Assembly: GCF_012935325.2 (NCBI RefSeq)
Contig: NZ_JABBYG020000001.1
Coordinates: 496,001-560,000, forward strand
DNA from: Paenibacillus sp. PL91
Lineage (GTDB): Bacteria; Bacillota; Bacilli; Paenibacillales; Paenibacillaceae
Reading direction: 5' to 3'
DNA: 64,000 nt
Part shown: positions 35,772 to 45,043 of the stretch, piece after piece
Layout: every line of letters begins with the position of its first letter
How positions within the stretch are numbered: position 1 is the stretch's first letter
Notes under the pieces: generated by a model
Seen by the model: only the letters and a program-made list of their open reading frames with translations
What the model was told of the DNA's origin: nothing
The model's database searches: none
Translations under genes and position numbers: made by a program

Positions 35772-36935
35772 ATGAATGCATTAAATTTGTTACGAAGCTT
35801 TAATTTTTTGTATTTTGCGCTACTCTCCATGTTTATTACGTTTCTTCCCGTCTACCTTGCCGAACAGGGCTTACAGCCTGCACAAATTGGTTTCATTATT
35901 GGAACGGGCGGTTTTATAACGATTATTACCCAGCCTTTATGGGGCATGATCAGCGATAAAACGAGGACGATTCGTAAAATACTCCTCCTGTTGGTTTTAA
36001 TCTCAAGCGTAACAGGCTATTTTTTGTACAACTCCAGTACTTTTTTTATGCTTATATTATTTGCCATGCTTCTGTACTTTTTTCTCATGCCGATCGACCC
36101 GCTGCTGGAGAGCCTTAATTTCTCCATATCCGAAGCTTCCGGTGTGAGCTATGGATCTATACGTACTTATGGAGCATTAGGTTATGCTGTCACTTCGCTG
36201 CTCACAGGCTACGTTATGTCTTATTTCGGCGCACATAGTTTGTCCTTGCTCTTTGTAGGCATTGGATTCATCAGTTTAGTTATTAGCTGGAAAATGTCAG
36301 ATGTACCGGTTACAGGGAAGCCGGTTACTTTAAGCAGCCTCAAACATTTTATGAGCAATAAAGAGACGCTAATGTTTCTTCTGCTTGTTTTTGTTTGTTC
36401 GGTACCAGCACGGATGAACGACACCTTTCTCGGCATTTATATTCGCGAGCTTGGAGGGACTCCCGAACTAATTGGACAGTCCTTTTTCTTGGCGGCTGGC
36501 AGTGAGATTATTGTATTTGCTTTAAGCTTCTGGTGGCTGCGCAAAGGCAAGGAAATGATGCTCATTTCATTCGCGTCTATCTTCTTTTTCATTCGTTTTT
36601 TTCTATCTGCCTGGATTACTGATCCGCATGTATTGGCTTATTTGCAAATCATGCAAATGCTGACTTTCCCCATCTTCTATTCAGCGGCTATCCAGTACCT
36701 CTATCGCATCGTTCCTGTAGAATGGCGGGCTACTGGCCAGACGGCGCTAGCGCTTCTGTTCTTCGGAATATCAGGGATACTAGCTTCCTACTTAGGCGGG
36801 TTTATTTACGGGTCCTTTGGCGCCAAAACACTCTATCTAACGATATCTGTGCTGTCCTTCCTTGGCATGTTGTTTGGTTTTATCCTAAATCGGATATACG
36901 GGAAAACGCATAACGTTCGTAACGAAGCTGTTTAG
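35772..36935 (+). CDS. MFS transporter (LacY/nucleoside-symporter-like)
   Basis: This 387-residue membrane protein has 12 predicted hydrophobic segments. The first two helices are separated by the MFS signature loop (PLWGMISDKTRTIRK). The family looks like MFS_1_like/nucleoside:H+ symporter or HsrA/YcaD-like, with conserved YGSIRTYGALGYA near residue 120. It may move a sugar or nucleoside; the direction is not clear. It is divergent from the SDR gene, and a shared control region is possible. A bidirectional terminator follows. Confidence 0.85.
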   Translation: MNALNLLRSFNFLYFALLSMFITFLPVYLAEQGLQPAQIGFIIGTGGFITIITQPLWGMISDKTRTIRKILLLLVLISSVTGYFLYNSSTFFMLILFAMLLYFFLMPIDPLLESLNFSISEASGVSYGSIRTYGALGYAVTSLLTGYVMSYFGAHSLSLLFVGIGFISLVISWKMSDVPVTGKPVTLSSLKHFMSNKETLMFLLLVFVCSVPARMNDTFLGIYIRELGGTPELIGQSFFLAAGSEIIVFALSFWWLRKGKEMMLISFASIFFFIRFFLSAWITDPHVLAYLQIMQMLTFPIFYSAAIQYLYRIVPVEWRATGQTALALLFFGISGILASYLGGFIYGSFGAKTLYLTISVLSFLGMLFGFILNRIYGKTHNVRNEAV

Positions 36936-37009
36936 AAAGAGATGCCTATAGCTGATAAGTTACCCACTTAAGCGTGCATTTAAATAAAACATAGATGCTT
37001 TATAAAACG

Positions 37010-37036
37010 AAAAAGACCCATAAAATGGGTCTTTTT
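37010..37036. terminator. Bidirectional terminator between MFS and YjcZ-like genes
   Basis: AAAAAGACCCAT pairs with ATGGGTCTTTTT around AAA, giving T runs on both strands. Confidence 0.9.
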
Positions 37037-37097
37037 CTGCATTCTATTTAAAAGAAGTTGTGCAATCTGAATGCACGGATGACATTCAGTGGTTTAA

Positions 37098-37265
37098 TTA
37101 GTAGCCTTTGCCGTAAGGGCCAACGCCTGCGCCGCCGACGTTGTTGCCATAACCGCCGCAGCTGCCGCCAACTACTCCACAGCTACAAGCGATAATCACC
37201 AATAATATGAAAAGCACCAGAATAACACCAAGGTTTGTAAAAGCACCACCTACTTGACCGGACAT
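37098..37265 (-). CDS. YjcZ-like small sporulation protein 1
   Basis: This 55-residue protein has one hydrophobic helix (FTNLGVILVLFILLVIIACS) with the CSCG turn typical of YjcZ-family sporulation proteins, then a Gly/Tyr-rich tail (GGSCGGYGNNVGGAG). ATG at 37265 is chosen because AAGGAGG lies just upstream; the longer frame has no ribosome site. It is a tandem paralogue of the next gene and carries the same promoter-like element. Such proteins are made in the mother cell or forespore; their exact role is unknown. Confidence 0.82.
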   Translation of the reverse strand: MSGQVGGAFTNLGVILVLFILLVIIACSCGVVGGSCGGYGNNVGGAGVGPYGKGY

Positions 37266-37298
37266 TTCATTGCACCTCCTTACGTATTGGGTACTCTG

Positions 37299-37338
37299 TA
37301 ACTTATGCAAGAGAATATCGAATGGATTGGGTGTTTGT
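37299..37338 (-). promoter_or_regulatory. Conserved sporulation-type promoter, copy 1
   Basis: On the minus strand ACAAACACCCAATC (37338-37325) is followed after 17 bases by CATAAGTTA (37307-37299), which fits CATAnnnTA of sigma-K. The copy before the second YjcZ-like gene has the same two blocks at the same distance. Confidence 0.55.
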
Positions 37339-37396
37339 TACAGAGATATTTGGTTACTGTCATTAGCCCAAAGCGGGATTATTGCTTATTCATCTA

Positions 37397-37510
37397 TTAG
37401 CAACCGCCAAACCCACCAATTCCACAGCTACAAGCGATAATCACGAGCAAGATAAAGAGGACAAGGATAAAACCAATACTATTATTTGCACCACCAACGA
37501 ATCCAGACAT
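37397..37510 (-). CDS. YjcZ-like small sporulation protein 2
   Basis: This 37-residue protein has the same plan as its neighbour (MSGFVGGANNSIGFILVLFI, then VIIACSCG) but ends at GIGGFGGC without the long glycine tail. GGGAGGTG precedes the ATG at 37510. The promoter element and the leader sequence (GGGTACTC-type block) are shared with the other copy, so a tandem duplication including the promoter is likely. Confidence 0.82.
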   Translation of the reverse strand: MSGFVGGANNSIGFILVLFILLVIIACSCGIGGFGGC

Positions 37511-37543
37511 TAAACATTCACCTCCCTGATACTGAGTACCCTG

Positions 37544-37583
37544 TAGATTATGCTGAATGGGGTAAGGATGATTGGATGTTTGT
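37544..37583 (-). promoter_or_regulatory. Conserved sporulation-type promoter, copy 2
   Basis: ACAAACATCCAATC (37583-37570) and CATAATCTA (37552-37544) on the minus strand, with the same 17-base gap as copy 1. Confidence 0.55.
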
Positions 37584-37731
37584 ACCGTATACATTTAATC
37601 AAGGTCATATGCCCACGCAGCTAAAATGAATAAAAGGATATATGGAGTCATGAAGCGAATCAGAGGTTTGAGAATAATAGCTCGTGTATTTCAATGCATC
37701 GAACATTTTTTTGTGAAAAAAAAGTGTTATT

Positions 37732-37817
37732 TCTGTATTAAGACCACTATTTCTTGTAATCGTCAGCTAGTTTTGCATGATTAATCGCTCTAAAATAAAT
37801 TCAAGTAAACGTTATCT
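37732..37817 (+). promoter_or_regulatory. Duplicated regulator-dependent promoter module, copy 1
   Basis: A 35-base block (37742-37776, starting GACCACTATTTCTTG and ending CTAGTTTTGC) is identical to one at 45054-45088. The -10 box TAAAAT lies at 37791-37796 and a cre-like AGTAAACGTTATCT at 37804-37817, at the same offsets as in copy 2. There is no -35 consensus. The block is the probable binding site of the YesN-type activator encoded at 43367-44977, and the cre site next to the expected transcription start would give CcpA repression. The rest of 37511-37875 holds no gene. Confidence 0.75.
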
Positions 37818-37875
37818 TTTGCCTCGTACAAAGGGAAGCGGCTACGTACTTCAAGCATAAGGAAGGGGTTATTAA

Positions 37876-39492
37876 ATGAAAAAAATGCTACTGCTCGCTC
37901 TCGCAACAATGTTTGCGCTTACAGCATGCTCAAACGCAAACGGCAATAACAAAGAGACAAATGCACCGGGAACGACAAACGGAACGCCTAGCGAGACGGA
38001 ACCCGCCAAGCCGGCTAAGTTATCCCTGAATTGGTCCATCACGGGAGTGAATTTGGCGAATGTTACACTTCCTTCCGCGGACAAAGATTTCGTAAAAAAA
38101 GCAATTGAAGAAAAGTTTAATGTGGATTTGAAATTGGATTATATGGTGGCCGGCAAAGAGTACCATGACAAGCTCAATGCAACTCTGGCAGGCGGAAGCG
38201 CTCCGGATCTGTTTATCAGTGGCGGTGCGGAATCACAAAAGTACATCTCGGATGGAATTGCTTCTGATCTGGGAGCCTTCATAACGAAAGAAACGATGCC
38301 GAACTATTTCAAGTGGGTGACGCAAGAAGAAGTAGATGCTTTCCAGCTTCAGCAAGGGAAATTTTTCCGTGCCATCCTGCCTTTCCAACGCAATACTTAT
38401 GCTTCCTGGTATATCCGTCAGGACTGGCTCGATAAACTTGGGCTAAAGTCGCCTAAAAACTTTGAAGAACTGACGGATGTCCTTACGCAATTCACGATCG
38501 GCGATCCGGACGGCAACAAAAAACAAGATACGTACGGCTTCACAGCAGCGGGAAGCGGACAAAGCTTGCCATTTGACTTCCCACAATGGTTGAACAACGG
38601 CTTCGTAGCCGATTTCATGATCGTTGACAACAGCTATGTAGATAACCGGACAGACCTTAATGTTGAAGGTGTCCTCGATCAAGTGGTGGAGTGGAATAAA
38701 GCCGGGATCGTGGATCCGGACTGGTTTCTCAACAAGACGCCTGCCCATTTCGATAAAGCATCTCAAGGAAAAGTAGGAATGATCTTCTCTCCTGGCGATA
38801 AAACGATCGCTTTGGAAAGCGTTGTAACAAGCGTGCAAAGCCGTACAAAAGCTCTTAACCCAGATGCCAACTGGCAGCCGATATATCCGCTTGATAAGCC
38901 TGTCATGTGGAAATATAGCATTCCCGAAAACACGATCCTAATTAGCAAAACGACGGCTGATAAAAATCCGGAGAAAGTGACGCGCTCCCTTGAGATCTTG
39001 AACTGGCTTACAGGCGAAGAGGGCTTCCTGCTCACGCACTATGGACAGGAAGGCAAGCATTATTCGAAGGAAGGCAACAAGGTTACGTTGAATGTTGAAG
39101 CTTTCGAATCCGATATCGCCAAGGCGGGGAACTGGTTGAACGTATATGCGGCGTTTACACCGGATGAGCCGAATGTGCTTGGATTTGAACTGATTGATTC
39201 CCGCATTTCCGAGCATGACAGCGCCATCCTGAAGACGATAGAAGGCTTCCCGAAACACAATGCGCTGCCTCCGGTGAGCTTGGTACCGCCAGAAGGCATC
39301 AACATTGGAGATTTCCGCAAAGAAATGAGCAAATTCCATGCCAAAGCGATTTTAGAAGACAAGAGCGGTAAAAACTGGCCTAAATATCGGGAAGAGCTGA
39401 TGACCAAATTCAAAGGCAAAGAAATCTTTACCGAGTACACCAAGCAGTTGAACAGTGTTCTGAAAGACAAGAAGCTTAACGATTTTCAATAA
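37876..39492 (+). CDS. CUT1 ABC transporter extracellular solute-binding lipoprotein (LplA-like)
   Basis: This 538-residue lipoprotein (signal 1-18, lipobox LTAC) is of the large family-1 binding-protein type that pairs with LplB/YtcP permeases and imports oligosaccharides. Motifs seen include ALNWS-type strand LSLNWSITGVN, PDLFISGG, WYIRQDWLDKLGLKSPKNFEE, FTIGDPDGNKKQDTYGF and WLTGEEG. The middle DPDGNKKQD loop looks like a calcium site. ATG follows GGAAGGGG. It is the first gene behind promoter module copy 1. No ATPase gene is present, so it would share a general one such as MsmX. The sugar is unknown; a plant cell-wall oligosaccharide is likely. Confidence 0.92.
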   Translation: MKKMLLLALATMFALTACSNANGNNKETNAPGTTNGTPSETEPAKPAKLSLNWSITGVNLANVTLPSADKDFVKKAIEEKFNVDLKLDYMVAGKEYHDKLNATLAGGSAPDLFISGGAESQKYISDGIASDLGAFITKETMPNYFKWVTQEEVDAFQLQQGKFFRAILPFQRNTYASWYIRQDWLDKLGLKSPKNFEELTDVLTQFTIGDPDGNKKQDTYGFTAAGSGQSLPFDFPQWLNNGFVADFMIVDNSYVDNRTDLNVEGVLDQVVEWNKAGIVDPDWFLNKTPAHFDKASQGKVGMIFSPGDKTIALESVVTSVQSRTKALNPDANWQPIYPLDKPVMWKYSIPENTILISKTTADKNPEKVTRSLEILNWLTGEEGFLLTHYGQEGKHYSKEGNKVTLNVEAFESDIAKAGNWLNVYAAFTPDEPNVLGFELIDSRISEHDSAILKTIEGFPKHNALPPVSLVPPEGINIGDFRKEMSKFHAKAILEDKSGKNWPKYREELMTKFKGKEIFTEYTKQLNSVLKDKKLNDFQ

Positions 39493-39511
39493 ATATAGTT
39501 AAGGCATCGAG

Positions 39512-39542
39512 GGGAACCCTGGATTATTCATGGGTTTCCTTC
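39512..39542 (+). terminator. Intercistronic hairpin after the binding-protein gene
   Basis: GGGGAACCC pairs with GGGTTTCC around a loop of about 13 bases, followed by a short pyrimidine tract. It probably tunes the binding protein to permease ratio. Confidence 0.55.
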
Positions 39543-39579
39543 TGCCTTCCTACTCAGATACAGCTAGGAGGAGATGGAG

Positions 39580-40539
39580 ATGGCGGAAACCATAGCTTCA
39601 ATGAATAAGAAACAGACAGTGCCGAATCCGGTCAGATCAACGAAACTACGCAGCTTTTACCGAAACAGATGGCTCTATCTCATGATGGTACCTGGATTGG
39701 TCTACTATATATTGTTTCATTATGCTCCAATGGCAGGGACCTTGATCGCTTTCCAGGACTATAACTTGATGAAGGGGATCTGGGGAAGTCCTTGGGCGGG
39801 AATAAACAATTTTAAGGTTATTTTCGAAAGCCCCGAATTTTTGCCCATTATAAGAAACACGCTGTTAATCAGCCTATACAAAATAGTAGGAAGCATGGTG
39901 CCGGATGTCATATTAGCTCTTATGCTCAACGAGGTTAGGGTTCGTTGGTTTAAGAAACTGGTTCAGACGATCACTTATGGCCCTTATTTTCTATCATGGG
40001 TCATCGTATATGGGCTGGTGTTCTCGTTTCTCGCACCGGGATCCGGGTTGATCAGTACCTTTGTGCGCGATATGGGCTGGGGACAAATCGATTTATTGAC
40101 GAATAGCGATTTTTTTAGACCTTTGCTCGTGTTGACGGAAATTTGGAAAAACACCGGATTTGGAGCAATCATTTATTTGGCGGCTCTAGCTTCCATCAAC
40201 CAGGATCTTTATGAAGCTGCCGTCGTAGATGGCGCTGGGCGCTGGCGCCAGCTCTGGCATATTACGCTGCCGGGCATTCGCGACGTATTTGTGCTTATGC
40301 TGATTATTAAAATTGGCGGGATATTGGATGCGGGCTTCGACCAGGTTTTCATTTTCTTGAATGCGAGGGTATATGAAGTCGGGGATATCGTAGATACATG
40401 GGTTTATCGTTATGGCTTTGAGCGGCTCGAGTTTGGCGTAGCGGCAGCTATGGGCGTTTTCAAATCGGTGGTAGGACTTATCTTTGTATTAGGTGCCAAC
40501 AAACTGGCCAAGAAAGTCGGAGGTTCCGGCATATGGTAA
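39580..40539 (+). CDS. CUT1 ABC transporter permease (LplB-like)
   Basis: This 319-residue integral membrane protein has six main hydrophobic segments and the BPD_transp_1 EAA loop (YEAAVVDGAGRWRQLWHITLPG) that contacts the ATPase. ATG 39580 lies 7 bases after AGGAGG; the ATG at 39574 is too close. Early residues match the LplB group (YLMMVPGLVYYILFHYAPM, FQDYNL). It forms the channel with the next gene. Confidence 0.93.
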   Translation: MAETIASMNKKQTVPNPVRSTKLRSFYRNRWLYLMMVPGLVYYILFHYAPMAGTLIAFQDYNLMKGIWGSPWAGINNFKVIFESPEFLPIIRNTLLISLYKIVGSMVPDVILALMLNEVRVRWFKKLVQTITYGPYFLSWVIVYGLVFSFLAPGSGLISTFVRDMGWGQIDLLTNSDFFRPLLVLTEIWKNTGFGAIIYLAALASINQDLYEAAVVDGAGRWRQLWHITLPGIRDVFVLMLIIKIGGILDAGFDQVFIFLNARVYEVGDIVDTWVYRYGFERLEFGVAAAMGVFKSVVGLIFVLGANKLAKKVGGSGIW

Positions 40540-40569
40540 GCGACAACAGGGAAAGGGAGGCGAACGAAG

Positions 40570-41457
40570 ATGTCATTTGTACTCCAAAAAACGAAAGGCG
40601 ATAAGATTGCTGACGCGATCATATATACGGTTCTAGGTTTGTTTGCCCTTGTCACTTTATTTCCGCTGTATTATGTAGTTATCGTCTCGGTAACCCCCTA
40701 TATCGAAGTGATGAAGAATGGCGGCTTCGTCGTTTGGCCTGAGCATTTTACATTCCAAGCTTATAAAGAAATCTTCGGAAGCCCGCGCATACCGCAGGCG
40801 TTGAAGATTACTGTGTTTATAACGGTTGTTGGCACGGCTTTGAATCTGGCTGTTACTACGCTGCTTGCTTATCCGCTTTCCAAGAAGTCGGTGCCAGGCC
40901 GCCAATTCATCCTTATGGCGCTTGTGTTCACGATGATTTTTAGCGGCGGCATTATTCCACTTTACATCGTAGTACGGAGCCTCGGATTATACGACTCAGT
41001 CTGGGCGCTCATTATTCCCGGCATGGTCTCCACCTTTAACTTGTTGATCGTCAAAACCTATTTTGAAAACCTTCCGCCTGAAGTTGAGGAAGCGGCCAAG
41101 GTGGACGGCTGTGGCGATATCTCAACCTTATTTCGTATTGTTCTTCCTTTATCGGCGCCCATCATGGCTACGATTGGCTTGTTCTATGGCGTTACCCATT
41201 GGAATGAATACTTCAAAGGCATTTTCTATATTTCCGACAAGACGCTAATGCCGATGCAGGTTGTACTAAGAAGCATGATTCAAGCACCAAATGTCAGCAC
41301 GGAGCTGTCTGTTAATTCGCTTATTTTGGATACGCTGCCTCCGGAAACGATCAAGATGGCCGTCGTTATCGTTGCTACCTTGCCGATCGTGATCGTCTAT
41401 CCTTTCCTGCAAAAATATTTTGTCAAAGGAGCGCTGCTAGGTTCCGTTAAGGGGTAA
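40570..41457 (+). CDS. CUT1 ABC transporter permease (YtcP/LplC-like)
   Basis: This 295-residue permease is the partner of the LplB-like subunit. It has a first membrane segment near residue 15-40 (LGLFALVTLFPLYYVVIVSV), about six segments in all, and the EAA loop PPEVEEAAKVDGCGDISTLF near residue 175. It ends with PFLQKYFVKGALLGSVKG, the usual end of this group. GGGAGG precedes the ATG. It is the last gene of the importer operon. Confidence 0.93.
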   Translation: MSFVLQKTKGDKIADAIIYTVLGLFALVTLFPLYYVVIVSVTPYIEVMKNGGFVVWPEHFTFQAYKEIFGSPRIPQALKITVFITVVGTALNLAVTTLLAYPLSKKSVPGRQFILMALVFTMIFSGGIIPLYIVVRSLGLYDSVWALIIPGMVSTFNLLIVKTYFENLPPEVEEAAKVDGCGDISTLFRIVLPLSAPIMATIGLFYGVTHWNEYFKGIFYISDKTLMPMQVVLRSMIQAPNVSTELSVNSLILDTLPPETIKMAVVIVATLPIVIVYPFLQKYFVKGALLGSVKG

Positions 41458-41470
41458 AGGAAAGCCGAAA

Positions 41471-41510
41471 ACTGCCCCTCTAGATGTACTAGGGGCGGCA
41501 GTAGATTTTG
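41471..41510 (+). terminator. Terminator after the CUT1 importer
   Basis: CTGCCCCTCTAG pairs with CTAGGGGCGGCAG (one bulge). The following tract is only modestly T-rich. Confidence 0.65.
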
Positions 41511-41530
41511 GTACAATCCGGCAATGACCA

Positions 41531-41539
41531 TGCTATAAT
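41531..41539 (+). promoter_or_regulatory. Extended -10 promoter of the kinase-regulator operon
   Basis: TGCTATAAT is an extended -10 (TGnTATAAT) 75 bases before the kinase start. The -35 is weak. Confidence 0.55.
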
Positions 41540-41613
41540 TACGTTTAATAGAAATAAGTGCAAGTTTATTTGAGCTTATTTAAGGTCTGCTTAAGATAGG
41601 GGAGTGATCTTGC

Positions 41614-43338
41614 ATGATTCGCAGGCTAACCGGCACAAGCTTCACTTCCAGCGTCAGCACCAAGCTATTTATACTAACCTTTCTATCCGTTATCGCACTA
41701 TTTTTGGTGATCGCTTTCTTCGGTTACCAGCGGCTGTTCGAGCCAATCAGGCAAAACAACGAAAAAGAGCTTCAGAGCTCTGTGGTACAGGTTGAAAATT
41801 ATATCAAGACGTTGATGAACGCTTTTCAAAGCCAACTCATCTTTCTCTCCAATCCGGTTCTCTACAACAAAATGGACGAAGCCGACTACACGAAGCTAAT
41901 TGACGATATTATGACCTATCATCAGGATCAGCTTCATAGTATCTATTTAATCGAAAATGACAAGGTGCGGATCAGCTCTCCCTACGGCTATCAGTTTTTC
42001 GTAGCCCCAAAGCGCATTGAGGAAATTATAAATCAAACTAGCAAGACAGGCTTCTGGTGGAGCCCGCCTCGTGCGGTCAGCGAACGCGACGTCATTACTC
42101 TCGCCAAAAAAATTGACGATAAAAGGGTCATAGCGATGGATTTGAATTTGAGTGCGCTGACAGGACCGCAGATTATTCAAGGCGAGCAGCGGCGGATTTA
42201 TTTGTTTACAGGCCAAGGCGAGTATTTGTCGACGAACACGTTTCTTTCTTATCCGAAGACGTTTCAGGATCATCTGGAAATGAAGGATGATTTGCAGGTG
42301 TTAGCCAAGTCTGGCGGGACGGCGTACAATACCGTTCACACTTCGTTCGGAAGCTATACCGTGCTTAGCAGCAATCAAAATCGCTGGGACTGGGTCGTAT
42401 TTTCCGTAATCGAGGAATCGCAAGCGTTTCCTTTGCTGGAATCGCTGAAGCAGCAGCTGGTGCTTGTTCTATTGATGGCGATCATCCTTGCCATAATCGT
42501 ATCGGTATGGATCACGAATTATATCCGCAAGCCGGTGAAGGTCATAACGCGCCAATTCAAGGCTGCGGCACGCGGCGAGCTCGAGGCCCGGATTAAGCTG
42601 AAACGAAATGATGAATTTACGCATATTGGCGATGGATTCAACCGAATGATGGGCAACATCCAATCGTTGTTCGATGACTTGCGGGAAGCTGAGGAGAAGA
42701 AGCGGCATCATGAGCTTAAGGTGCTGCAGTCGCAGATTCATCCTCATTTTCTGAACAACACGCTTAATGCGATTTATTGCTTGGGAGAGACCGGACAGAC
42801 TGAGGAAATGTGCAACATGATTCGCTCGCTTATGGGGCTGCTGCAATATTCAACGGACAAGGTCGGAGATATTGTTACCGTAGAGGATGAGCTGCAGCAA
42901 TTAGAAAACTATGTGCAAATTATGAATCTCAGGTACGGAGACGTGTTCGAAATGGACATCGCTGTGCCGGAAATCTACTATAATGCGCCGATTCCGAAGC
43001 TGACTTTGATTACGCTGGTTGAGAACAGTATTTTTTACGGACTCAGCAAAAAAGGGACGAATCATATTATCGTTTCGGCTAAAGGCAGGGAGGCAGATAA
43101 GATTTTGCTGGAGGTTTCTGATACGGGACCAGGCATCGATCCGCAAAAGCTGGCCATGCTGACGAGGGAATCGGTTTCTCCTAATCCTAATAAAGGCTTG
43201 AACAATTTGGGGCTGCGCAATGTGCAGGAGAGGCTAAGCATGACGTTTGGTTATCAGTATGGTTTGCATTTTCATGCGGAGTCGGATGAGGGCCTGACGG
43301 TGACGGTTTCTCTTCCGGCAAGCGAGCTGCGAGAGTAA
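41614..43338 (+). CDS. YesM-type membrane sensor histidine kinase
   Basis: This 574-residue sensor has a transmembrane helix at about 18-40, an extracellular Cache-like domain (about 42-280), a second helix (about 285-308), HAMP (about 310-362), a His_kinase domain with H378 in SQIHPHFLNNTLN and a HATPase_c domain (LITLVENSIFYG, VSDTGPGID, NLGLRNVQERL). The His box reads HPHFLNNTLN where INPHFLYNTL is usual. GGGGAGTG precedes the ATG. The regulator gene follows after 28 bases; the pair lies between the two copies of the duplicated promoter module and probably controls both. Confidence 0.93.
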   Translation: MIRRLTGTSFTSSVSTKLFILTFLSVIALFLVIAFFGYQRLFEPIRQNNEKELQSSVVQVENYIKTLMNAFQSQLIFLSNPVLYNKMDEADYTKLIDDIMTYHQDQLHSIYLIENDKVRISSPYGYQFFVAPKRIEEIINQTSKTGFWWSPPRAVSERDVITLAKKIDDKRVIAMDLNLSALTGPQIIQGEQRRIYLFTGQGEYLSTNTFLSYPKTFQDHLEMKDDLQVLAKSGGTAYNTVHTSFGSYTVLSSNQNRWDWVVFSVIEESQAFPLLESLKQQLVLVLLMAIILAIIVSVWITNYIRKPVKVITRQFKAAARGELEARIKLKRNDEFTHIGDGFNRMMGNIQSLFDDLREAEEKKRHHELKVLQSQIHPHFLNNTLNAIYCLGETGQTEEMCNMIRSLMGLLQYSTDKVGDIVTVEDELQQLENYVQIMNLRYGDVFEMDIAVPEIYYNAPIPKLTLITLVENSIFYGLSKKGTNHIIVSAKGREADKILLEVSDTGPGIDPQKLAMLTRESVSPNPNKGLNNLGLRNVQERLSMTFGYQYGLHFHAESDEGLTVTVSLPASELRE

Positions 43339-43366
43339 TAATGGAATAGCAAATAGGGGGAATTCC

Positions 43367-44977
43367 ATGCTGAAGCTTCTGATGGTAGATGATGAGAAAT
43401 GGGTGCGTGATCGTTTCTCCGAGCGCATTCCTTGGTCAGATGCGGGGTTTGCGTTTATTGGAGCGGCTTCGGGAGCTGAAGAAGCGATCAAAATGATAGA
43501 GAGAGAAACGCCGCATTTGCTGCTCACGGATATTACGATGCCGGGCATGAGTGGACTGGAATTAGCCGCATATGTACGCAAGAGATGGCCGCGAATACGG
43601 ATAATCATTCTGACTGCATACAGCGAATTCGAATATGCCAGGCAAGCGATCGAGCTTGGGGTAGACAATTATTTGATAAAGCTTGCACAGACACCTGACA
43701 TCATTCTCGGTATTTGCCGCAAGGCAGCGGATGAGATCGAACAGGAGATGGATGTCGATCAGAAGCTCGAGCTTCAGCTTCAGCTTGGAAGGGAAAAGGA
43801 ATGGGCGCGGAAGCGCCAATGGACGGAACGACTTTTGGAGGAGAATGGAAGTGCCAATGGACATTCGATGCCGCTTGCGTGGTTTGAAGGCATGGACGGT
43901 TATTTGGCGGGATTGACTCTAGGCTGGAGCATGCCTGGCAGCTTAGAGCAGGCCGCATCATCCGAGGATGAGCTCGCTCAACTGCAAAGACATATCGGCG
44001 AATTGCTGGAAAAGAGATTGAACCCGCATAAAATAGGCGCTGGCTCAACGCTTGTGGTGCTTCCGATTAAGCAAAGACGGTTATGCATATTGATCGGATC
44101 CAAGCAGCCTTTGAATACACTGCATTTGAACCAGCTGGCGATAATGGTTTTGGAAGAATTAAAAGCGTTTAATGATACGCTGCGGTGCTTTATACATGTA
44201 GGACCCGTACTGGAGGTTGGAAAGCAGCCATTGCTCGCTAAGCAGGTTGCCGATCGTATGATAGAAGGGCTGGACGGTCTGGCCTCTTATTTCTATAAAC
44301 CGGAATCAGCTATTGTCAGCAAAAATGCGATCGCTTTTCGTCGTCTCGATCCAGAGCTGTCTAGAGAGCGGATTGCTGCTGTGGTCAAAGCTTTGCAGCG
44401 CGAGAATCTGGAAGCGTATCAAGAAAGCGTGTCAATGATGACGAAGCTCTCCGATCCATTTATTAATCCGGCAGATCTGCTTCGATTAACGAGACAGATG
44501 TTCAATCGTGAGCTGGTCAACCTGCCGGAATCGGTTATCACACGAATAAGCGGAATCGAACGACTGGAGACGTGGACGGATTATTGCAGCTGGTGGACGG
44601 AAACCAATCAAGCCATCCATGAGTGGCTAAGCAAACGGCTTCATCCGCCTGCTGCCGTTCGCAAGGAAATCCAGTGGATGTGCCGCTATATTCATGAGCA
44701 TTACAAGGAGGATGTTCAGGTGTCGGAGCTTGCGAAGCTCGTTCAATTGCATCCCTCTTATGCGGGACAGATGTTCAAGCAGGAGGTTGGCGAGAACTTC
44801 TCGGAATATATGAACAGGGTGCGGATGGAAAAAGCGAGCGAGCTGCTCGAGCGGACCACGATGAAAATATACGAGGTTTCGGGCGCTGTGGGCATATCCG
44901 ACTATCGTTATTTTTGCAAATTGTTCAAAAGCTACACCGGCTTTACGCCTACGCAATATAAGAATAAACAAGTATGA
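43367..44977 (+). CDS. YesN-type AraC-family response regulator
   Basis: This 536-residue regulator has a receiver domain (1-120; D8, D9, phospho-acceptor D55 in LLLTDITMPGM), a long middle region and a C-terminal AraC domain (about 430-535; VSELAKLVQLHPSYAGQMFK, ISDYRYFCKLFKSYTGFTPTQY). The receiver's usual signature Lys-Pro pair reads YLIKLAQ, with Pro lost after the Lys. ATG follows AGGGGGAA. It is the best candidate to bind the 35-base block repeated at 37742 and 45054. Confidence 0.93.
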   Translation: MLKLLMVDDEKWVRDRFSERIPWSDAGFAFIGAASGAEEAIKMIERETPHLLLTDITMPGMSGLELAAYVRKRWPRIRIIILTAYSEFEYARQAIELGVDNYLIKLAQTPDIILGICRKAADEIEQEMDVDQKLELQLQLGREKEWARKRQWTERLLEENGSANGHSMPLAWFEGMDGYLAGLTLGWSMPGSLEQAASSEDELAQLQRHIGELLEKRLNPHKIGAGSTLVVLPIKQRRLCILIGSKQPLNTLHLNQLAIMVLEELKAFNDTLRCFIHVGPVLEVGKQPLLAKQVADRMIEGLDGLASYFYKPESAIVSKNAIAFRRLDPELSRERIAAVVKALQRENLEAYQESVSMMTKLSDPFINPADLLRLTRQMFNRELVNLPESVITRISGIERLETWTDYCSWWTETNQAIHEWLSKRLHPPAAVRKEIQWMCRYIHEHYKEDVQVSELAKLVQLHPSYAGQMFKQEVGENFSEYMNRVRMEKASELLERTTMKIYEVSGAVGISDYRYFCKLFKSYTGFTPTQYKNKQV

Positions 44978-44988
44978 CCGCCGTATGA

Positions 44989-45023
44989 ACCGTCAGGATG
45001 AGCTAATCCCGACGGTTTTTTTT
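44989..45023 (+). terminator. Terminator after the kinase-regulator operon
   Basis: ACCGTC (44989-44994) pairs with GACGGT (45011-45016), with an inner GGAT/ATCC stem, followed by eight or more T. Confidence 0.88.
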
Positions 45024-45043
45024 AACTCGATAACGATATCGTA

